Source of the DNA: Caulobacter sp. 602-1
GTDB lineage: Bacteria; Pseudomonadota; Alphaproteobacteria; Caulobacterales; Caulobacteraceae
Assembly (NCBI RefSeq): GCF_003931565.1
Contig: NZ_RRYI01000001.1
Coordinates: forward strand, 806,001-870,000
DNA length: 64,000 bases
Reading direction: 5' to 3'
The notes beneath the pieces were generated by a model. It was not told the DNA's origin. It did no database searches and worked only from the letters and a program-made list of their open reading frames with translations. Made by a program: the position numbers and the translations under genes. Shown one piece after another: positions 41,322 through 50,955 of this stretch (within the stretch, counting starts at the first letter, position 1; each line of letters opens with the position of its first letter).

Positions 41322-42467
41322 TCAGGCTTTTGCTTTTGCCGCCCTAGGCTTGCGCGGCTTCGGCGCGGGTTTCTCGGCGGGCGCTTCCACAACCGCCTGG
41401 ACCGTCTTCGCCCGAGGTTTCCGCTTCGGCTTGGCGGCCTCCTCGACGACCGCGACCTCGACCACCGGCTCCGGAATCTCCACCCCGATCCGCGCCAGGA
41501 CTTCGCGCGCCGCGCGGTCGGTCTCGTTGACCGGCGCATAGGTCCAGCCGTGGAACGCGCCGCCGTAAGGCCGCGCCGCGCCCTGGCTTTCCAGCTCCTC
41601 GTGGAACATGCGGAACTTCAGGCTGGAGCCGTCCATCTTCAGCACGAACACCGGCTTGCCGGTCGAGGCGGCCTCGGTGGCCATATTGGCCGAGTCCTCG
41701 GTGACGAGGATGTAGTCGGCGGCGGCCAGGAAGGCGAAATAGGGGTTGGGGCCTTCGCCGCTCCACATCATGCCGGGCAGGTGGCGCAGGCGGGCGGTCA
41801 TCAGGGCGCGGGCGGGCTCGGGCGTGCGGCGCGAGAAGGTCATCAGCAGCGACCCGCCGTCCTGCTCCAGCGGGATCTGGATCGAGTGGGCGATCTGGGC
41901 CGCCCGCTCGCTGGAGAGGTCGAAGGCCTTGGACTTGCCGCCGATCAGCACCGCCACGCGCGGCTGGGGCAGCGGATCGATCACGTCGGCGAAGGCCGCG
42001 TACTCGGTCTCGAGCCGCTGGGGCGTCACGCGGTGCGGCGAGCCGGTGATCGGCAGGATGTTGTCGCCGGTCAGGCGGTCGTGCTTGGGCGGGATCACCA
42101 GGTCGAACATGGTGGCCGGCACGCGGGGGTCCTGGATCTGGACCACGAAGGTCTTGCCGCCCGACCAGCGCTTGGCGCGGATGGAGAGGGGCAGGGTGGC
42201 GCGGCCGGCGGCGATCCACAGATCGGGCCAGTCGTCATCCTTGTTCCGAGGGATGCCGCTCTCCGGCGTCAGCCAACGCTTGGGCAGCAGGTTCAGCCAC
42301 CACGGCAGGCGGCCGATGCTGCCCGTCCAGCCCACGCGCTTGACGGTGACCTCGCAGGGAACCAGGCGCGCGATCGCCTCCGACAGGCCCACGACCTGGG
42401 CCTCGATGCCGGCGCGACCGTCGGAGACGGCCCACACCTTCAGAGGCGGTTTCGAAGCTTCGACCAA
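41322..42467 (-). CDS. mitochondrial fission ELM1-family protein
   Basis: About 381 residues, matching the ELM1 (DUF1022) family: VWAVSDGRAGIEAQVVGL near the start, then FVVQIQDPRVPATMFDLVIPPKHD, ITGSPHRVTP, LLMTFSRRTP and VTEDSANMATEAASTGKPVFVL, a GT-B-like layout. Bacterial members are often near envelope-sugar genes, but no activity is proven. The last 55 residues are an Ala/Lys/Pro-rich basic tail (KPKRKPRAK; KPAPKPRKPRAAKAKA) that looks like a nucleic-acid or polyanion-binding extension. The start is unsure: TTG at 42467 has GGAG eight bases upstream; TTG at 42512 is the longest. Confidence 0.8.
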   Translation of the reverse strand: MVEASKPPLKVWAVSDGRAGIEAQVVGLSEAIARLVPCEVTVKRVGWTGSIGRLPWWLNLLPKRWLTPESGIPRNKDDDWPDLWIAAGRATLPLSIRAKRWSGGKTFVVQIQDPRVPATMFDLVIPPKHDRLTGDNILPITGSPHRVTPQRLETEYAAFADVIDPLPQPRVAVLIGGKSKAFDLSSERAAQIAHSIQIPLEQDGGSLLMTFSRRTPEPARALMTARLRHLPGMMWSGEGPNPYFAFLAAADYILVTEDSANMATEAASTGKPVFVLKMDGSSLKFRMFHEELESQGAARPYGGAFHGWTYAPVNETDRAAREVLARIGVEIPEPVVEVAVVEEAAKPKRKPRAKTVQAVVEAPAEKPAPKPRKPRAAKAKA

Positions 42468-42524
42468 GTCGTCGACTCCGGGCAACGCAAAACGAAACGA
42501 GGCCGCTCTCAACCAATAGAGCTC

Positions 42525-42546
42525 GGGCCCGCCATGCGGCGGGCCC
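42525..42546 (-). terminator. hairpin downstream of greA
   Basis: A 9-bp perfect stem GGGCCCGCC/GGCGGGCCC with a 4-base loop, 60 bp after the greA stop and just before the ELM1 gene. The T-tract is poor. Confidence 0.5.
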
Positions 42547-42606
42547 GTTGGAGCAGCCTCGCTCCATTGTACTCGATTTATGGCGCGGCTGGGGCGGCGG
42601 ACCGCC

Positions 42607-43080
42607 CTACAGCCACTCCACCTTGAGGATCTCGTAAGCCTTGGTGCCGCCGGGGGTGTTGACCTCGACCACCTCGCCGACTTCCTTGCCGATCATCGCG
42701 CGCGACAGCGGCGACGACACCGAGATCCGGCCCGACTTCACGTCGGCCTCGTGCTCGCCGACGATCTGGTAGCGGGCCTCGTCCTCGGTGTCCTCGTCGA
42801 CAACCGAGACGGTGGCGCCGAACTTCACCTGCTTGCCCGACAGTTTCGACACGTCGATGACCTGGGCGCGCGCGATCTTGTCCTCGATCTCGGCGATCTG
42901 GCCTTCGATCCAGCCCTGGCGCTCCTTGGCCGCGTGATACTCGGCGTTTTCCGACAGATCGCCATGCGAACGCGCCTCGGCGATCGCGGCGATAACGGCC
43001 GGCCGTTCGATGGTCTTCAAACGCTTCAGTTCTTCGTCGAGGGTCTGATACCCCGCGACGGTCATCGGCACTTTTTCCAT
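42607..43080 (-). CDS. greA: transcription elongation factor GreA
   Basis: 157 residues from MEKVPMT, the usual GreA length. The N-terminal coiled coil (about 1-75) has [19 protein letters not shown] with the acidic tip residues that reach the polymerase active site. The C-terminal FKBP-like domain runs from about 80 and ends [14 protein letters not shown]. GreA stimulates transcript cleavage to rescue backtracked RNA polymerase. A GTG at 43137 would add 19 residues without a better Shine-Dalgarno. Confidence 0.97.
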   Translation of the reverse strand: MEKVPMTVAGYQTLDEELKRLKTIERPAVIAAIAEARSHGDLSENAEYHAAKERQGWIEGQIAEIEDKIARAQVIDVSKLSGKQVKFGATVSVVDEDTEDEARYQIVGEHEADVKSGRISVSSPLSRAMIGKEVGEVVEVNTPGGTKAYEILKVEWL

Positions 43081-43310
43081 TGCGGATTTTAGCTCGGACG
43101 CCTTTGGGAGGAAATTCTTCCGGTCGAGGGCGCTCACAACCGGGGGCTGGGAGGATAGGCAGCCAGATTCCGATAAGCAAGGGGGCGTGGCGGCGCCTGA
43201 GGTCGATCGCGCCCGCTAGCGTACCGCCCGAGGCGTCCGTCCGCACGTCCCAGGGTTGCGCTATCAAGCCGCTGGGGCCTCGGCGCCGCTCGAAGCCCCT
43301 GGCCCGTCGC

Positions 43311-43973
43311 TCACGCGTAGGCGTAGGGGCCGCCCTTCTCCAGCGCCCGCTGATAGGCGGGGCGGGCGTGGATCCTGGCCAGGAAGGCCTTTACGTGCGG
43401 ACGGCTGTCCGCCCCGGCCCGCGCCGCGCCGGCCTCCAGCGGGAAGCTCATCATGATGTCGGCGGCGGTGAACTCGGCGCCGGCGAACCAGGGCGTCTTG
43501 GAGAGCTCGGCCTCCCAGTAGTCGATATGGGTCTTGAGCTGCGGGTCGACGAAGCCCTGCTGGGCCTTGCCGGCGATCGCCTTGACCAGACCCTTCAGCA
43601 GGCCCGGCGCGCGGGTCGGCAGGGCGGTGAACACCAGCTTCAGCAGCAACGGCGTCATGGCCGAACCCTCGGCGTAGTGCAGCCAGTAGGTATAGCGCAG
43701 GCGCTCGGGACCGCCGGCGGGCGGGATCAGCCGGCCCTGGCCATAGGTCTCGATGACGTACTCGACGATGGCGCCGGTCTCGGCGATCGTCTTGCCGTCG
43801 TCGGTGATGACCGGCGACTTGCCCAGCGGATGGATCGCCTTCAGCGCGGGCGGAGCCAGCATGGTCTCGGCGTCGCGCTCGTAGTGCTTGACCTCGTAGG
43901 GGACGCCCAGCTCCTCGAGCAGCCAGAGCACACGCTGGCTGCGCGAATTGTTCAGGTGGTGGACGACGAGCAT
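43311..43973 (-). CDS. glutathione S-transferase
   Basis: A 220-residue GST. The thioredoxin-like N-terminal domain has LNNSRSQRVLWLLEELG, with Ser as the likely glutathione-activating residue, then GKSPVITDDG and the ETGAIVEYV motif. The helical C-terminal domain holds AEFTAADIMMSFPLEAG. It resembles bacterial beta/theta-like GSTs close to GstB-type proteins. It would conjugate or reduce electrophiles in the cytoplasm. Single gene, about 90 bp after the ABC permease gene on the opposite end; no operon partner is clear. Confidence 0.9.
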   Translation of the reverse strand: MLVVHHLNNSRSQRVLWLLEELGVPYEVKHYERDAETMLAPPALKAIHPLGKSPVITDDGKTIAETGAIVEYVIETYGQGRLIPPAGGPERLRYTYWLHYAEGSAMTPLLLKLVFTALPTRAPGLLKGLVKAIAGKAQQGFVDPQLKTHIDYWEAELSKTPWFAGAEFTAADIMMSFPLEAGAARAGADSRPHVKAFLARIHARPAYQRALEKGGPYAYA

Positions 43974-44064
43974 CGGGCGTTTCCCATCATGGATATCTTG
44001 TCGCGCGAACGATGGTCGCGTGTTCGAGGTTCGGCAAGGTTTCGCGCCGGCGGGCGCGCTCCAC

Positions 44065-46583
44065 CTAGTCGCCGCGCAGAACCGGCGCGGGACGTTGCGA
44101 CAGCGCCAGGCTGGCGGCGATCAGCCCGCCCAGGGTCGCCAGGCCCGTCGCGCCGGCCAGCAGCGCCAGCACCCCGCTCCAATCGACGCTCCAGCTGGCC
44201 TCGAACACCTTGACCACCACCGGCCAGGCGGCGGCGAAGCCGAACGCCACGCCGGCCGCGCCGGCGATCAGGCCCACCGCGCCATATTCGATGACATAGG
44301 CGACCAGGATCTGGGTTCGGGTGGCGCCCAGCACCTTCAGCGTCGCGGCCTCCCGAGCCCGGGCCCGAGCTCCGGCGGCGATGGCCCCGGCCAGCACCAG
44401 CAGGCCCGCCAGGCCCGCCACCGCCGCCGCGCCGCGCACGGCCAGCGCCAGGCGGTCGAACAGGGCCGCCGCCGCGTCGAGTTGCTCGCGGACGCTGATC
44501 ACATTGACCCCTGGAAACACCTCGCCGAGCTTGCGGGTCAGGATCGCTTCCTGCGCGCGGCTCAGGCGGGCGATGGCCACGCTGCGCAGTTCCGCGCCCT
44601 CCAGGGTCGCGGGGTTGAAGATCAGGTTGAAGCTGGGGCCGAAGCCGCCGAAGTCGATCTTGCGCAGCACGGCGACCTTGGCCTCGATCTCGCGGCCCAG
44701 CACCAGGACGGTGAGGGTGTCGCCGACCTTGAGGCCCGCCGCCTGGGCGATCTCGGCGTTCAGCGCCACCTTGGGCGGGCCCGCGTCGCTGGCGGGCCAC
44801 CAGCGGCCGGAGACCACGCCGGCGTTCCTCGGCTCCTTGGCCAGCAGCGACAGGCTGAGGTCGTTGTCGAAGGCCCAGCGCTCGGACGCCTTGATGGCCT
44901 TCACGTCGACCGGCTTGCCCTTCAGGGCGATGATCCGGCCTGTCGCGAATGGCATCCGCAGATAGGCGTCCTCGCGCAACGGACCGATGACGCCCGCCAC
45001 CGTGGCGTCGAAGGCGTTGGCGCGGTCGCCGGGGATCTCGGTGAAGACCATGGCCGGGGCGGTGCGCGGGGCCACGTCGCTGACCTGGGCCAGCAGGGCC
45101 GACTGGATCAGCACCACGCAAGCCAGCAGGGCCACGCCCAGGCCGATGGCCGGGCTGGCGGTCCGCGCCGCCGAGCCCGGACCCGCCAGGTTGGCCAGGC
45201 CCAGCTTGACGGGGCCTCGCGTCAGGCCGCGCGCCTTGCCCGCCAGCCAGGCGGCCGAGCGGCCCAGAACGGTGAGCAGGCCGAAGGCGACGGCGACGCC
45301 GGCGATCATGATCGCCGCGGCCATCGGGGTCGGGGCGGTGGCCACGGCCAGGGCGGCCAGGCCCGCGCCGGCGACGACCGCGCCAAGGGTTTCCAGGCCC
45401 AGCGGCAGACGGGCCTTGGGCGCGCGGCGGAACAGGGCCGAGGGCGGCGTGACCCGGGCGCGGGCCAGCGGGACCAGCGAGAAGGCCGCCGCCGCCAGCA
45501 CCCCAAACAGTCCGGCCTTGGCCAGCGGCCACGGATAGACCTTGAACAGCGCCGGGATCGGCAGGCTCGAGCCGGCCAGCTGGCCCAGCACCAGCGGCGC
45601 GACGGCCCCGACCGCCAGGCCGATCGCGACGCCCAGCAGGGCCAGGACCCCGATCTGGATCAGGTGCAGGTCGCGGATCAGGCCGCTCTCGGCGCCCAGG
45701 GCCTTCAGCACCGCGATGGCCGGCTCGCGCGTCGACAGATAGGCCGCGACCGCGCCCGCGACGCCCAGGCCGCCGGCCACCAGGGAGGCCAGGCCGATAA
45801 AGCCCAGGAAATATTCCAGCTGGTCGATCAGCCGCCGGGCGCCGGGGGCGCTGTCCAGGCGGTCGCGGACCCGCAGGTGAGACTCTGGCAGCGCCGCCTG
45901 CGTGGCCTTGCCGATCGCGCGGGGATCCTCGCTGGGCTTCAGCGCCACCCGAACGGTGCGGCTGGTCAGGCCGCCGGGCGCCAGCAGGCCGGAGCGCTCC
46001 AGGACCTCGCCGCGGACCAGCACGCGCGGGGCCATCGAGAAGCCGCGCGACAGGCCGTCGGGCTCGCTGACCAGCCGGGCGCGCACGACCAGGGTCGTCG
46101 GGCCGGCCTCGAACCGGTCGCCGATCTTCAGGTGCAAGCGATCCAGCAGCGCCGGCTCGACCGCCGCGCCGGGCAGGCCGTCACGGTCGGCCAGGGCGGC
46201 GGCCAGGTTCGGCGCGCCCTCCAGGGTCACCGTCCCGGCCAGGGGGAAGCGGGCGTCGACGCCGCGCAGGCTGACCAGCCGGCGCTCGCCGCTGGGCGCC
46301 TGGGCCATCGCGCGGGCGACGGCTGCGTAGGTGGTGACGCCCAGCCTGTCGAAGGCCGCGCGCTCCTTGTCGGTGAAGTCGCGGTTCTCGACCGAGAACG
46401 ACAGGTCGCCGCCCAGGATCTCGCGCGCCTGGCTGGCCAGGCCCTGGCGGAAGGCCTCGGCGGTCGAGCCGGCGGCGGCGATGGCGGCCACGCCCAGGGC
46501 CAGGCAGGCCAGGAAGATGCGGAAGCCGCGCACGCCCGAGCGCAGCTCGCGGGCGGCGAGGCGGAAGGCGAGAGGCGCCCGGC

Positions 46584-46587
<4 letters not shown>
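44065..46587 (-). CDS. ybbP: ABC transporter permease, YbbP/FtsX family
   Basis: 840 residues with ten predicted membrane helices: one near residue 20-40, a large periplasmic MacB-like domain, then FtsX blocks near 260-400 (GFIGLASLVAGGLGVAGAVAAYLSTR) and 715-830 (GAIAAGARARAREAATLKVLGATRTQI). The GTG start overlaps the ATPase stop by 4 bp (GTGA). YbbA-YbbP type transporters pair with the esterase TesA in many proteobacteria and may extract lipids or related molecules from the inner membrane rather than import solutes. The exact cargo is unknown. Confidence 0.9.
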
Positions 46588-47273
<686 letters not shown>

Positions 47274-47330
47274 GGTGTTTCCTGTAGGGCCGGTCCTTGT
47301 TCGGCCGGCAGCCTGACTACATAGGAAGGC

Positions 47331-47984
47331 ATGAGCCTGACCGCACAGCGTTTTCCCAGCCGTCGCCGCATTTTGCTCGGCCTTGGCCTCCTGACCCAGA
47401 TCGCCGCCGCCCCCAAGCCGCCGGGGAAGCCGCAAATCGTCACCGTATTAGGCGACTCGATCACGGCGGGCCTGGGCCTGCCGGCGCGCGACGCCATGCC
47501 GGCCCAACTTCAGGCGGCGCTGGGCAAGCTGGGGGTTTCGGCCGTGGTCCGGGCCGCCGGCGTCTCGGGCGACACCAGCGGCGGCGGCCTGGCGCGGGTC
47601 GGCTTCAGCGTCGCGGCCGACACCCGGGTCTGCGTGGTGGCGCTGGGCGGCAACGACTTGCTGCAAGGCGTCGAGCCGGCCCAGACCAGGGCCAATCTGC
47701 GCGGCGTCCTGCAGAAGCTTAAAAGCCGCGGCGTCGGCGCGGTGCTGGTCGGCGTCGGCGCGCCCCCGACCATCGGGGTGTCCTACGCCCGCGAATTCAA
47801 TGCGATCTATCCCAGCCTGGCGCGGGAGTTCGGGGTCCCGCTCTACGCCAATATCCTGGCCGGAGTGGGCGGCAACGCGGCCCTGCTGCAGCGGGACGGC
47901 GTCCATCCCAACGCGGCCGGCGCCCGGAAGATCGGCGAGGCCCTGGCTCCGATCGTGGCCCGGGCTCTGAAGGGGCGCCCCTAG
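47331..47984 (+). CDS. tesA: TesA-like SGNH lysophospholipase/arylesterase
   Basis: 217 residues. The N-terminus (RFPSRRRILLGLGLLTQIAAA) is a signal peptide with twin Arg. The SGNH blocks are all present: GDSITAGLG (Ser), AAGVSGDTS (Gly), ALGGNDLLQG (Asn) and RDGVHPNAAG (Asp-His). TesA-type enzymes hydrolyse acyl thioesters, lysophospholipids and aryl esters in the periplasm. Divergence from ybbA-ybbP repeats the known three-gene arrangement. Confidence 0.93.
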   Translation: MSLTAQRFPSRRRILLGLGLLTQIAAAPKPPGKPQIVTVLGDSITAGLGLPARDAMPAQLQAALGKLGVSAVVRAAGVSGDTSGGGLARVGFSVAADTRVCVVALGGNDLLQGVEPAQTRANLRGVLQKLKSRGVGAVLVGVGAPPTIGVSYAREFNAIYPSLAREFGVPLYANILAGVGGNAALLQRDGVHPNAAGARKIGEALAPIVARALKGRP

Positions 47985-48059
47985 GATCCGACATTGACTT
48001 GCGACTATTTGAGGTTGAGTCTGGCGCCCTCTATGTCGATTGCTAAGGGGCGACGCGGA

Positions 48060-48470
48060 ATGGGTAGTCAACACAAGGTCTGGGCCGTGGTGGCGGCGAT
48101 GGGGGTCCTGGCGGCCTCCGGCGCGCGGGCCGAGAACGCCAAGGGCGAGGCGACGCTGGCCAAGATGCTGGAAGGTCGGACCGTTCTCGCCGGGGTCAAC
48201 TGCCTCGAGACGCGCAAGATCATCACCACGCAGATCATCAACGGCACGGCCATCGTCTACCGCCTGCGCGGCAGCCCGACGCTGTACGTCAACCGGCCGA
48301 CCGCGGGCCTCGACGACCTGAACTCGAACAACGCGCTGCTCGTCGGCGACACCCCGAGCCTGTGCGAGGGCAACAACCTGTTCGTGGGCGACAACGGCGG
48401 GCGCGGCGCGGCCGCCGGCTATACCGGCGGCGTCCGGCTGGGCGAATTCATCCCCTGGGCCAAGAACTAG
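48060..48470 (+). CDS. hypothetical secreted protein
   Basis: 136 residues from ATG at 48060, giving a signal peptide (KVWAVVAAMGVLAASGARA, cleaved before EN). The mature part has two cysteines (GVNCLETR and PSLCEGN) that could form one disulfide, and many Asn/Gly turns (NSNNALLVGD). The ORF extends upstream to 47994 without signal-like sequence. I do not recognise a named family; similar small periplasmic proteins exist in Caulobacter-like genomes. Its stop overlaps the convergent gene's stop. Confidence 0.7.
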   Translation: MGSQHKVWAVVAAMGVLAASGARAENAKGEATLAKMLEGRTVLAGVNCLETRKIITTQIINGTAIVYRLRGSPTLYVNRPTAGLDDLNSNNALLVGDTPSLCEGNNLFVGDNGGRGAAAGYTGGVRLGEFIPWAKN

Positions 48471-48916
48471 AGGTCGTTCCGCGGCGCGGGCGGATGGGCC
48501 AGCGGCTTCAGGTCGGGGTCCACCCACCAGCGGCGGGCCTCGACCGAGAACAGCCGCTCGCGCGACCAGTGCGTGAGCGGCCAGTTCTTGTCGCCCAGCG
48601 GCGTGGCCAGCAGCAGGGCGACGGCCTCGGCGTCGGACGTTCCGGGCGGCAGGGCCGCCTCGAAGGCGCGGATCGCGGCCAGATAGGCCTGGGTGATGGT
48701 CTCGTGATAGCCGGCCGTCTCGGTGTTCTGGCCGCCGACCGCGACATTGTAGGTGCGGATCACCCACGGCAGGTCGCGCTCCAGGTTCGCGTCGCGCAGA
48801 CGGACCAGGCGCAGGGTGGCGGTCAGGTGCGCGGCATGGGTCCACTGGTCCTTGGGCAGGCTGCGGTCCAGCAGCCCCTCGGCCAGGGCGGCGATCTCGG
48901 CGTCGGTGTAGCTCAT
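48467..48916 (-). CDS. conserved hypothetical cytoplasmic protein
   Basis: 149 residues, no signal or membrane segment. It is mainly helical, with conserved-looking WTHAAHLTATLRLV near residue 25, GYHETITQAYLAAIRAF near 70 and THWSRERLFS near 114. The His and Trp positions could form a small-molecule or metal pocket. Convergent with the secreted hypothetical, sharing 4 bp. No function is assigned. Confidence 0.75.
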   Translation of the reverse strand: MSYTDAEIAALAEGLLDRSLPKDQWTHAAHLTATLRLVRLRDANLERDLPWVIRTYNVAVGGQNTETAGYHETITQAYLAAIRAFEAALPPGTSDAEAVALLLATPLGDKNWPLTHWSRERLFSVEARRWWVDPDLKPLAHPPAPRNDL

Positions 48917-49198
48917 GCGGACAGGGTTTAGCTGACTCCGTGCGCGCGCGTCAGGTCCTTACGCAGTACGCCGTCATCCCCGCGTCCATGGCGGAAATCC
49001 ATCGGGATCGACGATCGTCCCGACACAGGCGATCTGAGGGGCCGCTTGCCGGAAGAATACTGGCGGGGGCTCCCGACCCGCTGCGGACGTTTCATTAGTC
49101 CCGTTGTCGGGCGAGGCGGAAGTCTTACCCTGGGTGGCAAAAGCGTAATAGCCTGTCGCTAACGCGACTGCGCTGACGCCAAGTCAGCTGGGGGTATA
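48917..49198. other. intergenic region before the acquired NTPase gene
   Basis: 282 bp. No gene, tRNA or attachment-like repeat is seen. The stretch becomes less GC-rich toward 49198. The start at 49199 is preceded by GGGGGTATA. Confidence 0.4.
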
Positions 49199-50866
49199 AT
49201 GTCGATCGAGCTTCTTGAGAAAGAAATCCGTCGGTTCTTGGCAAGCTTCGACGCAGAGGTGCTTTGCATTTCCGGGAAGTGGGGTGTTGGAAAGACTTTC
49301 GCGTGGAATAAGTACCTTCAAGAGGCGGATAGCGAGGGGGCGATTGGACTCAAACGCTATTCTTACGTTAGTCTGTTTGGTCGAAATTCGCTCGACGATG
49401 TTCGTAGTGCTGTATTTGAAAACACGGTTCCGCTCGCAGGGGCGCCCACAAAGCCAAACCTCGCCTCGGTCATAAAATCGGCCGAAGCTGGCGGGCGAAA
49501 GCTCACGGCTTATGCGCGCTTGACGCCTAAGGTGAAGGACTATGTGGCGCTCAGCGAGCGGGTGTTATTTGCGACCATGGGATCTCAGCTCATTTGCATT
49601 GATGATTTGGAACGGTCGGGAAAAGGCCTGGCAGTACACGATGTGCTGGGCCTGGTCTCCGAACTAAAGGAACAGAAGGCCTGCAAGGTTATCGTATTAC
49701 TGAACGCAGAAAAAATTCCGGGAGATGGCAAGGAAGCCTTCGAAGCGCAGCTGGAGAAGGTCGCGGACATATCGCTGACCTTCAATCCCTCTCCATCTGA
49801 AGCGGCTGAGATAGGAGTCAGCCCAGGCATTGCCCTGCGAGACCGATTAGTGCGTCATTGCGTGACGCTGTCGATCGTCAATATCCGGGTCATCAAGAAG
49901 ATCGAGCGACATGCCAAACGCCTAGGTGAAATCCTTCTCGGTTATGACGGGAGGATCCTTGAGCAGGCGGTGTCATCCATGGCGCTTTACACCTTCTCCA
50001 AATTCCAGCCTGATAGCGCTCCACCACTCGAATTCTTGCGCAAATTCAACCGCTTTACCGGACTGGTCGGTCAGCCTTCCGAAGAATACGCCAAGTGGCG
50101 TGATCTGCTGATCGAGTATGAATATTCATCGACGGACGAATTCGACTTGAAGGTCATGGCTGGTGTCGAGCGTGGCTTCTTCGACGAGGCGCAGCTGAAG
50201 GCGGCGGCCGATGACCTAGCGGCCAGCTTGCAGTTTGGTGATCAAGGAAATTCCGTCCACGAGGCCTGGGCAAAATATCACGACTCGTTCGACGACAACG
50301 CTGACGCGGTGCTCGACGGCCTGGACGCGGCGTTTCGAGCGAACGCCAATGCGATCACGCCGCTTAATGCGAGCGGTACGGTCCGGCTCTTCAAGGAATT
50401 GGGCCGCGAGGAGCAGGCCAAGGCCTTAGCGCGGTACTATGTCGATATCCGCAACGAGCCGGTGGAATTTTGGGACCTCAGTGAATACGCGTTCAAGGGC
50501 GATGTCACTGATCCGGATTTGATTGCGGCGTTTGTGGAGAAGCACGCTTCGTTCGCGCCACCGGCGCTGGACGCTGGTGACGTCTTGATCCGCATTAGCT
50601 GTCAAAGCGGTTGGAACACACGCGATGTGGAGTTCCTCGCCAATTTGAGCGCCCAGGACTTTGTGACGCTCTTCAAGAAGTTGAAAGGCGAAGACCTTCG
50701 GCGAGCTGTTCGCGAAGCCCTACGCTTCGCCAATCGGGGCGGTCAGGGAAGCCCCGAGGTCATGATCGCAACGCGGGCAAAGGAAGCGCTAGAGCTAATT
50801 GCAGCCGAGTCGCCGATCAACGCGAGGCGAGTTGCGCAGCGCCTAGCGGAAGCTAAAGGCGGCTAG
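49199..50866 (+). CDS. KAP-like P-loop NTPase, probably horizontally acquired
   Basis: 555 residues. Walker A GKWGVGKTFAWNK is near residue 27 and the Walker B-like LICIDDLERSGKG near 136, the FIDDLDR style of KAP/STAND-related P-loop proteins. Residues about 190-300 resemble the helical part of such ATPases, and the C-terminal 280 residues are helical and unassigned. There is no membrane segment, unlike classic KAP proteins. Base composition is visibly lower in GC and uses codons (TTA, ATA, AAA, GTA) rare in its neighbours. It stands alone between housekeeping genes. KAP-like NTPases are frequent in phage-defence and mobile regions, so a single-gene defence or stress function is possible but unproven. 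Confidence 0.7.
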   Translation: MSIELLEKEIRRFLASFDAEVLCISGKWGVGKTFAWNKYLQEADSEGAIGLKRYSYVSLFGRNSLDDVRSAVFENTVPLAGAPTKPNLASVIKSAEAGGRKLTAYARLTPKVKDYVALSERVLFATMGSQLICIDDLERSGKGLAVHDVLGLVSELKEQKACKVIVLLNAEKIPGDGKEAFEAQLEKVADISLTFNPSPSEAAEIGVSPGIALRDRLVRHCVTLSIVNIRVIKKIERHAKRLGEILLGYDGRILEQAVSSMALYTFSKFQPDSAPPLEFLRKFNRFTGLVGQPSEEYAKWRDLLIEYEYSSTDEFDLKVMAGVERGFFDEAQLKAAADDLAASLQFGDQGNSVHEAWAKYHDSFDDNADAVLDGLDAAFRANANAITPLNASGTVRLFKELGREEQAKALARYYVDIRNEPVEFWDLSEYAFKGDVTDPDLIAAFVEKHASFAPPALDAGDVLIRISCQSGWNTRDVEFLANLSAQDFVTLFKKLKGEDLRRAVREALRFANRGGQGSPEVMIATRAKEALELIAAESPINARRVAQRLAEAKGG

Positions 50867-50955
50867 CCACCCCGAATAGACGACCGGAATGTCCGCTGTT
50901 AGGGCGGTCGGTGGAGGCTCCCGGCGCAAGGGCGGACCGGCGGGGCTTTCCGTCC

